Positions 30,770-44,189 of a stretch of DNA of 64,000 nt are shown piece by piece. The DNA comes from Pseudoscleropodium purum. Its lineage: Eukaryota; Streptophyta; Bryopsida; Hypnales; Brachytheciaceae. The notes beneath the pieces are model-generated. The model made no database searches and had not been told where the DNA came from. It was given only the letters and a program-made list of their open reading frames with translations. The DNA is taken from contig OZ017795.1 of assembly GCA_963969395.1 (NCBI GenBank), positions 15,996,001-16,060,000 on the forward strand. The letters are read 5' to 3'. Every line of letters begins with the position of its first letter. Within the stretch, counting starts at the first letter, position 1. A program made the position numbers and the translations under genes.

Positions 30770-33000
30770 GGACATCCCCATGTATATTCTCGTGGCTTAT
30801 TTTTATAACTCTCTTTGAGATGATCTTTGGCTAGATGGACGTACAAGTAATCCAAAACCATAGTACTCTAATGAACAACATGAATGCACAATTGATGACT
30901 TGCAAGGCACTGGTAATCCTGATGAATTCACATTCTACTATCAACATTGTAGAGTTGTCCTCCCCATGAGCAACTCCTTCAAGATTGGAAAAAAATCCTT
31001 CACAAACAATAAGAAAGAGATCTTTGTCACCAAGCTACAAGAGAGACTATGGTACAAGGATTCACTATGTAGATTGTTGCACTACCTCTAGTGATCTTCA
31101 TCTATGTGTGTACTTTTTAAATGGGAATATGCCATTGTAGAACTCACCACTTTCATTGCCAAGCACTTGAGCAGCTCATCTTTATCACAACTTTGAGTAC
31201 AATACTAATATTTGGATTGATACATTTTTGTCAAATAGCATTGCACACACACATACAAAATGTGCCATCTATTAGAACAAAGAACAATTGAGCTTCTACA
31301 TAATGTTGTGTATGTCTAATTTGAAAGTAATGAATTAACTTCCATGATTCTATAGAATTTAGAGAAGGTTTGCTTGATCACATTCCAACACGTCATATTG
31401 AAAGCATTGCTTTATCAACTCTAGTGCCACTGGAAGATGACAATAATGATGAGTTTGATGACATGGTAGGATATAATGGCTCTTCTATAAATTCTAGTGA
31501 AGAAGATGTTGTTTTGAATAACATGCAATCATGGAGTGAAGATAGCAAGGGAAACACAATCAATGACAAGGATGACTTCTTTTAGAAAGCTTTAACATGC
31601 TATGCGAATCTTTGAGCAAGGAGATCTTCTCTAGCTATCCTTGAAAAGAATACACTATTGACATGGCGACACCAAGTTCAAAACAAGAATATAAGATTGC
31701 TACAATAATAGAGGCTTTTAGTATCTCCTACCTTATATCACAAATTAACCCCATCATCGTTTTGACATTGTTTTAATGTTAAGAAAATTGTTCAATTGAA
31801 TTAGTGTTGCTCTAATGTTGTTTTGTTACTTTATTCACATTGTTTCCAAATGGTATTGCAACAATAAATACTTTGGAAATTTTGAACTAAGTAATTGTTT
31901 CAAACTAGATTGAAATGGCATTTCATAAATATTGAAGAAGTAATTAATTGTTATCAATGAATATTAAGTTAATATTGATGCCTTATTATTGCTATATATA
32001 ATGTGTCAACAAAAGTTCAATTAATGTTTTCATCAACATTGATTCAATATTAGATGTTGATCACATTATTGCAATGCATATTGTATCAACATTATTTCAA
32101 TTTCTACTTTTATCAACATTGAATTTGCACTTTTAATATTCATAGATTCATTCATCCGGTGTTTTAAAAGCATACACTACAAATCATAGATACTAATATG
32201 TAATCTACTTTTGATTGATTTTGATTACCAACAAGAGCCAATGTTCAATTAATTACTAAGACATGCTTAGAAGCTTGTTCGATGGCCTTTGGTGTGGTTA
32301 CCGCACCAACAATGAAATGGCACTAGAAGATTTTCGGCAAGCTAGGAGGGCTGTTTTAGGGCTATTTCCATCATTGTTTTCTGATAGCCTGAGAATGGCC
32401 ACTATTAGATTTATTTATATATATTTTTTTGAAAGAAAGTTAAATGAAAAAAAAAATGAATTTGTTAAAAGATTTTTCTTGAAATTTATTTTAATGATGT
32501 GGTAATCGTTGTGCCACATCAGGCAGCTAGTGGAGTGAGTTTTCAAAGTCTAAAAACCTCAAGGAACTTGTAGTCAGGCTCCAAAACAGTTGAATTTGAA
32601 TTTACTTGAATAAGTTCTTTGGGAGGTTTTTATCGACCAAGAGCGTACTACTTGGATCAAATCTATCAAGTTGTATGCCTTACACCTCGATAAGATCAAT
32701 GTTTTCTTTAAACGCTTCAACAACTTGTGGCTTTAGTCTAATTTCTTCAGAGTTTGATCTCACCTTTGCATGGAATGGAATCTTGCCATGCCAAAGATGG
32801 GGACCTTCTCATAGGCTCGACATTCGGGTCCTCATTGTTCAGTTGTTGATGGTTCTCGAAGGGCAACTCTTGCTAGGTTCTGAGTCGTTTTCTTGAGATG
32901 CCTTGCCAAGCTCCGTTGGGTCTGTTAGTTGCTTAATGACTTGGTTTTTAGTCAGTTTAAATTGATTGTATTATTACTGATCTGCGATTAGAAAAAACAA
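30770..33000. repeat. Segmental duplication, copy 1 right part (partner 62094-64000)
   Basis: Colinear with 62094 to the end of the window. 31370-31585 contains an acidic 71-codon frame (LVPLEDDNNDEFDDM..NSSEEDVV) whose partner near 62700-62850 is broken by a frameshift and a TAG. 32263-32505 contains a frame starting MLRSLFDGLWCGYRTNNE, with a partner at 63577-63771. I recognise neither, and both look like decayed remnants. 51180-51420 holds an inverted, diverged relative of 32390-32520. Confidence 0.8.
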
Positions 33001-33789
33001 AAACAAATTTCTGCTAGGACTTGTTCCTCTGGTTCTGTGTTCTTTTCCCTATTTCAATGGAAATGGTTTATGTGTTTCAAGAAAAAAAAAAGTTGAATTT
33101 CTTCTAATGCATTTCTAATTAGAGATGGGCTTCCGAACTTCCCTGGCAACCTGAAAAAGTTGTCTAAGAGAAAGCCATAAGGCTCTTGTAGGTCAAATTC
33201 TAACAAATTGACTGTGGGAGGATGTGCCTTCAAAGTTTGACAATGTCAAGCAATTGCTTGTGACTTGGTCTTTGGGGTGGCACAGATTCTCCAAAAACTG
33301 CTGCAACTCCCGAATAAGGAAGCCTAGAAGAATTTGCAAATAGAACTTCATGGAACCTCATAATTATGCAATAAATAATTGTTAAAGTCTTCTCACTCAC
33401 ACAAAGTATTTTAGTTCTCCTAATTGAAAGTGGCGGTGAGAATTAGCCCTGCACGGACGGACTGGTCTTTGTGGAAATCATCCATTTTGACATAGTGTGC
33501 ATCATTTACTTTAAGAAAACTAAAAACACTCATTCAAAGACAAGCTACTCTAAAAGGTCTCCCCTTTTTGTACAAAATTCCTAAGATGAACAACGGCAAC
33601 TTTGTCCTTCATGCAAAGATTCTTTGTCATTCATTGGACACTTAGTGTCCACGGCAACGTTACAGGATTAATCTCACGTATTGCTTATAAGAATCAATTT
33701 GTGCATTTGCAGATATAGATGTTCCAAAAAACTGCTTTGTCTTTGGTCAACAATTTTAGCTAAATGCACAAAATTTGCTTGTCTGGATT

Positions 33790-36108
33790 CAGGTTGTAAG
33801 GGAAAAATTTGTTATGAATTCAAAATGAGCTTCTCTTGTTGAATGGCTAATTGCCATCCCTGTTGATAGAAATCCTTGGGGGGAATATATCAGTATCATG
33901 GAGATTAATTAGGTGCAAGAAACAAATAGAAGGAAGACATTACTAGGAGGGGAAGGGTACCTATTGTCTGAATGTGAAGAGGGAGGAAGGAGTCTTGATT
34001 ATAAATTGCTTCAAGGTCTTAAAGAAAATAAATATGTGAAACTAAAAAATGAAGCATCTTATTTTTTAGTGAGTACCTATTGAGGAAATCTGATGGATGT
34101 ATTTTGAACTGAAGGTTTTGGATCTCCAACATGTTACATTTGTTGCTAATAAGAAACAATTACACAATTTATTAGATAGAGAGTTTTCGTCAGCATTCAT
34201 GGTATTAGTTTATGGTCCCTATCTATAGGTGAATAAGGAGTGACTTGTAGTGTCTATAACTCCATTTGTTGTTTGGGTGAACTCTTCATAATCACAAGTG
34301 TTGAATTGTCACAATGACTCCTCTTTCAAATAAATATTTAGTTCAAAAGCTCATTTAGAGCTCCAAAATTGTGATGTAGTCACACGTGTTGAATTGGCAT
34401 ACTTATTTTCTTCATTCCAAGTGATATTCATCATCTTAGCTTATTTTGGAGGGTTCAAAATTGTGAGTTATAAATGCCCAAAGCTCTTAAATCTATGATA
34501 AATATAGATATGTGGCTTTAGTCAAGCAACTACAATTGCAACAATTTGACTCCAATGAGCCATTTTTACAAATATGAGGATTTTTGAAGAACCGCTTAAG
34601 ATTTTGAAGAAGAAGCTTGATTACTGCGTGAATTGTGTTTTAATGCTAACAAAAATGTGCACTTCAAATGTAGTAAGAGCAAGCTTGATTAATGTTGTTT
34701 CAATTCTACTAAGGAGAGTTGTTTTTTCAATCTCATTGAAGCTCCGTGAAAGTCGGATGCAAACTGAGTTTCATTGGCATTGCCTTGTTATGCTTGGTTG
34801 TGTGTGCATGCAGCCTGCTTCATAAAATAGTGAGTGTGAACAAATATCCACGAAGTTGATAGCCATGAAAATGAATATTGATATAATTATTGGTATGCAA
34901 GATAACATTGTCAATTCAAAGCTACTTGTGCACGTTGTGTACTTTTCCTAACTTGCTATTTTCTTCATTGTCTTTTTCTAAGCATTCGATAGTTTGCACT
35001 AGATGTTTTATAAAATATTCTTCATGATCTAAGCAGCTCTTCTGCTTCTGGGGCAATCATCAATAGACTTTCAAAGCTATGGAATCAATTCAGCATACTA
35101 ATTGGGGAATACAAATTTAACTTGTTTGTGGCAGTAGATCAAAATTCGCATGTTTATAGCATTGATGTTGATGTTCTGGTCTATTGATAGAAGATGTGGC
35201 AATCAAATTGTATTTAAATGGAAGATCATACTTAAATATTTAAAGATCGTATTGTATTTAAATCAAAATTTATTTCCATTCTTACCTAAAATGAAAGATA
35301 AATTGTATGCTAGAGGAATTTTTGCAATTGCTAAAGTTATACGTACAACATTACATTCTCTGTTGTTCAGTGTTTAGCTTAGTTTACAAAAAAATAAAAA
35401 AATTCCTACATCAAAGCCTTCACTTGCTCTTGAGTTGAGTGAGTCTTGAGGCACCAGGTCCCATGCATCGCGCTCTAAACTAATGTATAAAATCCCTTCA
35501 GTATCATCTATTAAGCAAAATCATGTAGCTAATTGAAAGCTACTTAAAAAGCATACAACAATTTATTTTCAATAAGAGAAGTGATGTTCGCTGATGACTG
35601 CACTATGATAAGCATATGTATGTGATATATGTAAATGATGCAGAAAGGTTGTCCAAATTTTATTAGTTAAGGAGTTCTCTATGTTTGGAATATTTGTCCA
35701 TTTTTCAATGTTTCACTAGTAGAAAATAGGGTCAATTGTAACCACTAAAAAAATGACTAGGTGACTATTAGGAGCCCATCAATTATTAAAATGGCGGCAA
35801 AGTTGACATGTTGCAAATTGTAGTCATTATGTAGTCGCAAATGAAAGTATTGGATGATGGCCAAATGAGAATAGTGACAATGAAATCATTCATCTATGTG
35901 CCTGCATCCATTCTTGGGCTCTATCGTTGATGTGGACTACATAGAGTCATACTTAAGTCATGTAGTCATAAATGGAATGCAATGTATCCTACACTAGAAC
36001 TGAGATATGACTAACACTGAGACAATATGGAAATTCGAATTTTTAATTTACAATTACTGAATTCTATAATAGAATGGTTACGTTGTAGTCATTTCTAGGG
36101 TAATGACT
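33790..36108. repeat. Second duplicated block (partner 55620-59452)
   Basis: 33790-34600 matches 55620-56340. 34600-35410 matches 57425-58215. 35640-36108 matches 58988-59452. The partner carries about 1.1 kb and 0.7 kb of extra sequence in between. The 72- to 83-codon frames in it (for example around 34574-34825) are only partly preserved between copies, so I do not call genes. Confidence 0.8.
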
Positions 36109-36213
36109 TAACTACTTGAAGCAAGGTACAAGATCTGTTCACGATTGGCTTCATTAGGCAATTCAAGGGGGAAACTTCACAAATACCTTTTAGACACTAT
36201 TGGTCTATAACTC

Positions 36214-36271
<58 letters not shown>

Positions 36272-39200
36272 GCTACCTATCTAATTAAATTTATAAATTT
36301 AAGAACGTAGTTGTGTGCGTAGTAGTATAGTTTGAATGAGTCCAAAATAATTAATTGGAGAAAAAATTCATAGGAAAAACTGTCAAAAGGACATAAATCA
36401 CCAACTATGAGACTAAATTTATTGTCTATATTACAATATAGCACTTTAAAAAGTCATTGTTATCCAATTTATTTACACTTTTCAAGCATACAAGTATTAA
36501 AAGTTATTTTTAGTGATTAAATTTTAGATATAAAATAGTCAATATTTTAAATTAATTAATTAATAATTAGTTAATTCTTGATTTATTTTTAAAAAAATTA
36601 AGCATTCAATTCCAAAATAGCTTATATAGGGACATTGAAGTGAATAATATATACATTTTTATTTTAACACCATCATCACTTGGATTATTTTTTATATTGA
36701 AAAGAATGTTCATATATTTTTACTTTTGATAATTATATAAAATGGAAAATTATTCAAATTGTAGCAAAAGAGTCTTTTTCTATTCTATCGTATCAATATA
36801 TATACATGATTTTTTTGAATTCAATCACATCATTATTCATTAGAAATAAGAATTATTTTCTACCATTGAAAATTAAACCTAACAAGTTGACATTTGAACT
36901 TTATTTAGAACTTTAATAAAAAAAATTTAATTTTTTGATGAATAAAAAAATATGAATCTTAATATGACTCAAAGTATGAGTCTTAAGGACTAAATCCCTT
37001 ATATTTATTAGATTATTTAAAAGAAAATATAGCTCAAGAGAAGTTATATTGTAGATTTGATTGTGTCTGACTCCTTTTTTTTGTACCTTTGAGGGTGATT
37101 TAACCCAGTGACTTCCTCACACATTATTTGAATGAAAATTGCTTCAAATATTTTCCAACTTGGCAAGGAATTGGAGACTACCTTCAAAGTTGTTGTAGTT
37201 TACCAATTTTGGAAATGAATAAATGGTTTTATTTGAGCTATATAAGCATTTTAAAGAAACAATCAATGAAATAGCAAGCATATGTGAAGACAAGATCTAT
37301 AGAAATCAATTTGGGACTTCTATGCAATTAAATGTAATACACATTCTTTGCCATGACGAATTCAATGAATGTATATGTAGACTATATTAATACTACAGTA
37401 CTTAGTATATGGTAGCAAATGATCCTACTCAAGCAATTCTATAATCCCAACTAGAGTTAGCTAATTTAGACAATAAAAATAAAGTGCATTCTAGCCAAAA
37501 GGAATACCTCATCAAAAACATGTTTGAAGAAAATTGTCACCATGATCTAAATCAACATATGAATAATTCTGTGAAGTCATTTTGAAGTCATTCTCTAATG
37601 ATGTCTCCTTCTAGTGACAATTGAATGACTTTGTCACTACTGCAATCATTCATAGCACAGTCATAACTCAATTCAAATTTTGACAAATGGACAATTTAGA
37701 TTGCATCATATTTGGGTGGCAAACCCTAGACGACATTTTAGGTTAGTTGCCTTTGTACTTGTATGGTGGCTATCATCTAGCTTGTTCTGATTGCATCTCA
37801 TAGATTAGTCATCAATGTCGTAGCCATAGGTTGCATCTGCAACTGTTATAGATGGACGGTAGAGATTTTGTCTCTCTCATTCACAATTAGGGTTTAGGTC
37901 AGATGTTGCCTCTTCGGTGCAACTTCTTCTTCTTGTTGCTTGTTCATCAATCTATTCTCATTTTTTATTTTTGTTTTTGCCTTCTTCTTACTTCTTGTTC
38001 ATCATCTTTTCATATTTTCCTCTTGTTTTTTCCTCCTCACTTTTTGCTCATCAACCACTTCTCATTTTTTTTATTTTTTATTTTTTTTGCCTCCTTGCTT
38101 CTAGATCATCAATCTTCTCTCAATTTTTCTGCCTTTTATTTCTAAGTGAAGGTTTAAATCAATTGCCACCTCCTAAATGTAGGTTTTTACATTCTCTTTG
38201 AATGCTATTTGTTGTTTTTTTACTTGTTATTTGTTATTTGTTGTCTTCTGTTGTTTGTTGTTTGTTCTCCTTTATAGATTGTTGTTCATTGTTTGCTATC
38301 TTGTTTTTTGTAAATCACCTTTTTTTTCATCTAATAAGTTCTTTAGTTTAGATGAGTTTAGGTAGTTAAGGTGAGTTTTGCAGGTGTATTCAGGTAGTTT
38401 AGGTGAGTTTTGCAGGTGAATGCAAGTAGTTTAGGTGAGTTTTGCAGGTGATTTTAGGTAGTTTAGGTGAGCTTTGCACGTAAGTTCAGGTAATTCAAGT
38501 GATTTTTGCAATTTTACATCAAGTGATTTCTATAGTTTTTTGATGGAATGCTAATTGTTGCTTTATTTTGTTTTTGTGATGTATTTTTCATAAGATATGC
38601 TTGATTCATTTTCAATTGGTGGTTGGTTGCAATTTTCAATAGAACAAGAGGCAAAAGAAATTTAGGGCTTGGAAAGCACAAGTCGTTTCACATATAGTGC
38701 GAAGACTATGACATAGTTTAGTCATATTGTAGTAATAATGTGATCATAGTGTAGTCACAATGTAGTAATAATGTAATCATAGTACAACTATAATGTAGTT
38801 ATAGTGCAATTACAGAGAAAATGGTGGATTACATTTCTTTGAATACTAAATGACAACTATAGATACAGTCATTTATGCTTTTAGTATTGTGGCCAAATTA
38901 CTTCCACCTTTGTATTGCTAGTCATTTTTCTATGATGAATATTATACATGACTCCAAAACTACTACATTTGCCATTTGTTATGCAACCAATGTATGACTG
39001 CAAATCCCAGAAATAGTCATATGTTGGGATACAAAATATTTACTCCAGGTAGCACCTTTACTAATAATGACTCTCTAAAGCTTTTTGAACTTGCTTAAAC
39101 TCACTACATCAAACTACAAAATGACTTGATAATGACAATACCAACCTACATCATGACAAGAAAATGATTGAAAATGATTGAAAAGGTATTCTTCAGGTGT

Positions 39201-39500
39201 GATAAATGGTAGGAAATTCAGCCACGTCATCCCTTAAAACATCCTATAGAAAACCTCCACATGTGTATGCCACGTAGAGGTTGCTTGACAAGTCAATTAC
39301 CCCTTTTAATCACATAGCAATGAACTTTGTGATGAACAAACAGATGAATCAACAACAAATGACAACTATGTCTGAAATTACTTGTCCCAAATTACAGCCT
39401 CCAAAAATGAGACGATAATCATACTTCGATTATACATGTCTGAAATGACTGGTTACATAGTCATAAACACCAGTAATTGATAGCCCTTTTTCTACTAGTG
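35714..39500. mobile_element. 3.8-kb non-autonomous CACTA element
   Basis: Left end CACTAGTAGAAAATAGGG and right end (read inwards) CACTAGTAGAAAAAGGGC, with the 3-bp duplication TTT on both sides (35711-35713 and 39501-39503). TAGTCAT/ATGACTA words cluster inside both ends, for example 38720-38800 and 39370-39470. The inside includes a (TA)n run at 36220-36267, a C/T-rich tract at 37900-38200 and repeats of GTTTAGGTGAGTTTTGCAGG at about 38390-38480. There is no transposase frame. Confidence 0.85.
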
Positions 39501-40331
39501 TTTAAGAATTGTTGTGTAAGTAATGTACTAGAAGGAATCTATAGTTTTAAGAAGTAGGTGTTAAGAAAGCGGATTGGGTCTTTATATGGTGAACTCCTAC
39601 ACAAAATTCTTGTTTTACACTAGTTTAGATACTTTCAACTCAAACTATACACATAAGTTACTATCCACATTTACATTTATATACATGGGTTGATGGGATT
39701 AAATACAAAGGATAAAAGTGTACCATGTTCAAATGGCAAACTCAAACATTCTACGGAGTGTTAATAAATTTTAGTACACAAACTTTTTGTCATGATTCAC
39801 TCATATGCACCCAAATTAACCTTGGTTTGTGAAAATGGACTATAGATTTCTATAGTTTTGAACTCGAATGCACATTGGTACATCATGACAAAAAGTATGT
39901 ATACATATAAAGTGCACAAATACTTTGTGATGAAGAAATAGATTACAATATGAAAACTAAGGTTTGACTCCAATTCTAGAATTTAATTAAAATTCATCAT
40001 ATTATAGGAATGAAATATGGTTGCATGAATCAACTTCAATAAGGTCATAATCTAAATTCAAACCTTGAATTATGATGTTGAAAGAATATAAATAAGCATT
40101 AAGGACAAGGAGTACTCTATGTGACTATGAGAGGATCAAATTGGACATGACACTAGCAGAAAATTGGTCCTAAAGCACTAATAAGAGCACTAGAGAGCTT
40201 GTTGCCATAGGCCCATATGCAAATCAAGCTTTGCTCCTCTAGGACCAACTTTCTACTTGTAAAAATCAAGTCATTATAGTCAAATATAGAAAGAAAAAAG
40301 AGTGGCATGTGACATCCTCTCATTGGTTTAA

Positions 40332-43300
40332 TCCCTAAAGTTCTTTGACTGTGTTTTCATCAAAAATGTTCCAAAAGTACCATTTCTAATAAAAAGTACC
40401 AAATTTTAGAAAAATAAATAAATTTTGGACACATGTTACCATAGGATCTTGTAATACATTGGTTTAGGAAGATGTGGAAAAAATTCAGAATTTTCCACCG
40501 AGTAGATGGTAAGATATTCGCATTTGAATTGAGAAAATTCAGTTTTTTGGCCCTACAAAAATCCAAGCAACTACACTTTACAAGATCACATTTGTATTAA
40601 AAAAATCTCTATGTTGGAAGTCATTCTTTGAAGTCATTTTCCAAGGCAAGTTGTCTACATGCCTGCAAAATTATAGATGATTTGGATTGTACAACATATA
40701 GGAGAAAATAGTAAGTACAAAGAAGTAGGAAGTGATTTAAAACACTCAATTGTTAAGAATTTAATTGTGGAATTGAAAAATCCTAATCTTAATGGTTATA
40801 GTGTTGTAAAAAACAATCTACCCCTAAATTTTTGAATTTTTTTATAAAAATATTGAAAATTAAGCTAAATAAAGGACTCCAAAGTTTATTTTAGAGTAGA
40901 AATTCCATAACTACCTCTAAACTAAAACTCATTATAACTTTCATCTTATCTATCAAAATGGAATGATTCAAAACCTTCCATGTATACTTAAATTTAAAAA
41001 ACCAGTTTCAAATTTTTAATTTTTTGAAAAGTAATTTTTTAAGAAATTTTTGGGTTGCATCTTGAACAAAGAAATGACATATTAAAAACAACTTTTTAAC
41101 TATGCAATGCAAAGTTATGGAAATTATTAGGCCTTAAAGTTACTACTTGGGCACATGTTGTGTGAAAATTGCAAAAAAAATAAATAAATAAAAAACTTTG
41201 ACATGGAAATTCAATTTTGCCCCAACCTTATGGAAACTGGCCCTCACATACAATATTGATTTTCATTGCAATGGGAAAATTGAACCAATAGAACACAAAT
41301 GGTGGATGAGGGTATTCACACATTCACATGCACTATACATTGATATCCTTTATTTGACTTGTCATGCTATAGGAACGCCACTAAAAAGTTAACATTTGCA
41401 CCTCCATTAACTCTCCTGAGCTCACATAGACTCTTCTAGCCTATCATTGAAATGTACTCTCATTTAATGCTGTGCAAAATGGACCTCCATAAGAGCAAAA
41501 TTTGGGAATTCGAACCTTGCCAATACACCATGTATCAACACAAGTATTAAATCCCTACAACAAGTTTAATTTGTAACCCATTGTTTCTCTTTCCTAGTAG
41601 AATAGGAAGTCCATAAAGCGCCCATTTAAAGACCTGAAATTGAATTAGGGGGAGGTGTCAAAACTTCTTGATATATTCTCAATGAGTTATCTTGGATAGA
41701 CAAGTGAAATGGCATCTAATCCAAGTGGTTTTATATTTTCTGGAGCTTTGTGGAGTTAGTTATGAACTTTTGAAGTTGAAGTGGCAAGCGACTCTCCGAT
41801 TCAAGGTTGATAAGGTGTTCGGATGTCTGCGGACGTTGGGTTTGCAGCGTCCCGTAACATTTGAAAAACAAAAAAAATCTTTGTTGTCTGCAAGATCTAA
41901 CAGCTTAGATTTGTCCGCATTCTCCATCCACAAGATTTAATGTCCAAGATCAATCTGATGTGTAGGGCGGACGGTGATGTCAGAAGATAGATGGTAATTC
42001 GAAAGCTGCATCTGAATGTCCAAATTTTGGACATGAAATTAGCCCGGACGTTCTAATTTGTCTATCTTACTGCAATTGCCCTAATCCTAAAATGTATAGG
42101 AGAAACTATTCATACATTGCCACTACAATGGAAAAACAACATGTACAAATAGTGCACATTTGAGGATGTGGGCAACTGATTATAGAGCTTGAGTGCTCTG
42201 GGAGCCTCTTTACTTATATACATACTAGATTCAAGCATAAATTAGATGTAGTATGTTTCTTAAACTCATTGAACTTGAAGAAGGATATTATTTTCTCGTG
42301 GTAATCATTAGCTCTTTGTTTATTGACCAATTATGTGGGATGTAACAAATCAAAGAAGAAGTAATTGGATGCATTTGAACATGTTCCCATGCTACTTGTG
42401 TGCAAGATGCCACTATGGAAAATACACACTCTCTACAACACATATACTTGGTTTCCAAGTAGCCTTCCAAAAGATTAGCCAAACACAAAGTAATTTGAGA
42501 AAAAATTCAACTCCAATTTTAGCCCAATGTTACAAAACAAACTTATTGTAGGATGAATGAAGCTAAGCAACTAGAACCTATAATAAAATCCTACAAATAG
42601 GGTCCCTACACAATGCATAATGCATACCATGCCTACAAGCATTCCTAAAGATTTACAGTTAAAATTTGCATACCATTGCATTATAGAAGAATATGGATCT
42701 AGATGCATCCTACTTATTAGCTACATTTGAAATGGGCATCATCCAATTGTTATCCTATAGAAAACTATGTTTTCAATTGTCAAAATTGGTGTTAAGGAGG
42801 GTCTTAGAATGAAGCTATATACACAATTGGACTAGATTCACTTTTCTAAAATTATTCCAAACACCCAAAGTGCAAATGGATAAATTTGTTTGCACTTTGA
42901 GTGAAAAGTATGTGGTGTACTAAGGGTGCATTTGGGTATACCATTAGAACTTCTTCACTTCTAATATTGCTACTAACACCAATGCCAATACTAAGTCCAA
43001 ACATTCCTCACTTGTAAGTGATGCTATTTGTGAACATCCAATGAATGAAGTGTTCATTGTGGATTGAATATAGGTATTGATTATGTGTTGGTGGACATCC
43101 AACGTTGGTGGTTTGTAATCCATGTCACTACCACTATATATCATGTTTAGTGTACCTTTTATGCTTATAGTCAAAGCCAAGCCACAAGTATCACCACTAT
43201 TGATAAGTTGAAATGATTTTTGTACAAAGTATGAGGAAAAGGGAATATGAACTTCTTGAAAGGACCAAACAACCTATTTTGGCAATGACATAGTGATTTT

Positions 43301-44189
43301 TGGCTACTCGCTACAAATGTAAATTCCAAATTTTGAAATTTGAAATTTGCACACATGTACTTGAGGACTCGAGGAGTAGCTTTAAAGGCCCAAGAAATTT
43401 TATGACTTCTAGTTAAATGGTAAAGAATTTGTTATATGATGTGTTATTTTCAACGAATTGCAAGCAATTGGAGGGGCTAAAAAACTTCTTTTGAAATCAC
43501 CTTTTTAAGAAAGAAAAATTTGAAATGGGTTTCCAAGATTTACAAGCACATCAATAGCTTTGAATCATTCAATTTTCATTCACGAGATAAGAGTTATGAG
43601 CAAGTTTAGTTTGTGGGTAGTTATGGAGTCTCTACTCTAAGATTAACTTGGGAGTCCATTATTGAACTCCATTTTCAATATTTTTGAAAAAAATAAAAAC
43701 ATTGGATGAAGATTTTTTATTACAATATTACAAACCATTTGGATTGGCACTTCTCAATTCTATAACTCGATTCTTAACAAATTAGTATTCTAAATCATGC
43801 TCTACTTCTCTCTACTTCCTATTTCTGTCCATTATGTTGTACAATTCCAAATGATTTGTATTTATCAAGTATGTTGCCAATTGCTTTGAAGAATGAATCC
43901 AAAGGAGCACTGCCATTTTGGACATTTTTCCTTAAAAATATGACCTTGTGAAGTGCAACTTCACGTTTTCTCCTTGGGCCAAAAAAAGTATTTTTGTAAA
44001 TTCAAATGCTAATATCATACAATCTACACGGAGGAAATTTCTAAAATTGTTTCCACATCTTGTGAGACCAATGTCCTACAAGATCTCATAGTTAGATGTA
44101 TCCAAAAGCATGGTTTTACAAAAAAACGGTACTAGTCTTAGAAATGGCAATTTTGGACTGTGCAAAAATAGTCCAAAACTATGAGGGGC
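40332..44189. repeat. Element with 0.8-1 kb imperfect inverted arms
   Basis: 40332-41160 matches the reverse complement of about 43380-44189. Clear anchors are TTGTACAACATA..GTAGGAAGTGA near 40690-40735 and the opposed tract near 43805-43850, and GATGTGGAAAAAATTCAGAA at 40470 against CCACATCTTGTGAGACC at 44065. The outer ends read TTAATCCCTAAAG and, inverted, TTTAGCCCCTCATAG, similar to the TTAA/CCCC ends of the 533-1179 element. The centre (41218-41640 and 42270-42310) carries a diverged copy of 1700-2160. No transposase frame is visible. Confidence 0.6.

Noticed and set aside
36220..36267. TA dinucleotide run as an origin or regulatory site
   Set aside because: A simple microsatellite inside a non-autonomous CACTA element.
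37903..38201. Hydrophobic Phe/Leu-rich frames as membrane proteins
   Set aside because: They are translations of a C/T-rich low-complexity tract inside the CACTA element, open in two frames at once.
40150..40170. CACTAGCAGAAAATTGG as the left end of another CACTA element
   Set aside because: I could not find a convincing inverted partner with a 3-bp duplication downstream; the GCTAGTG at 44628 does not match beyond seven bases.
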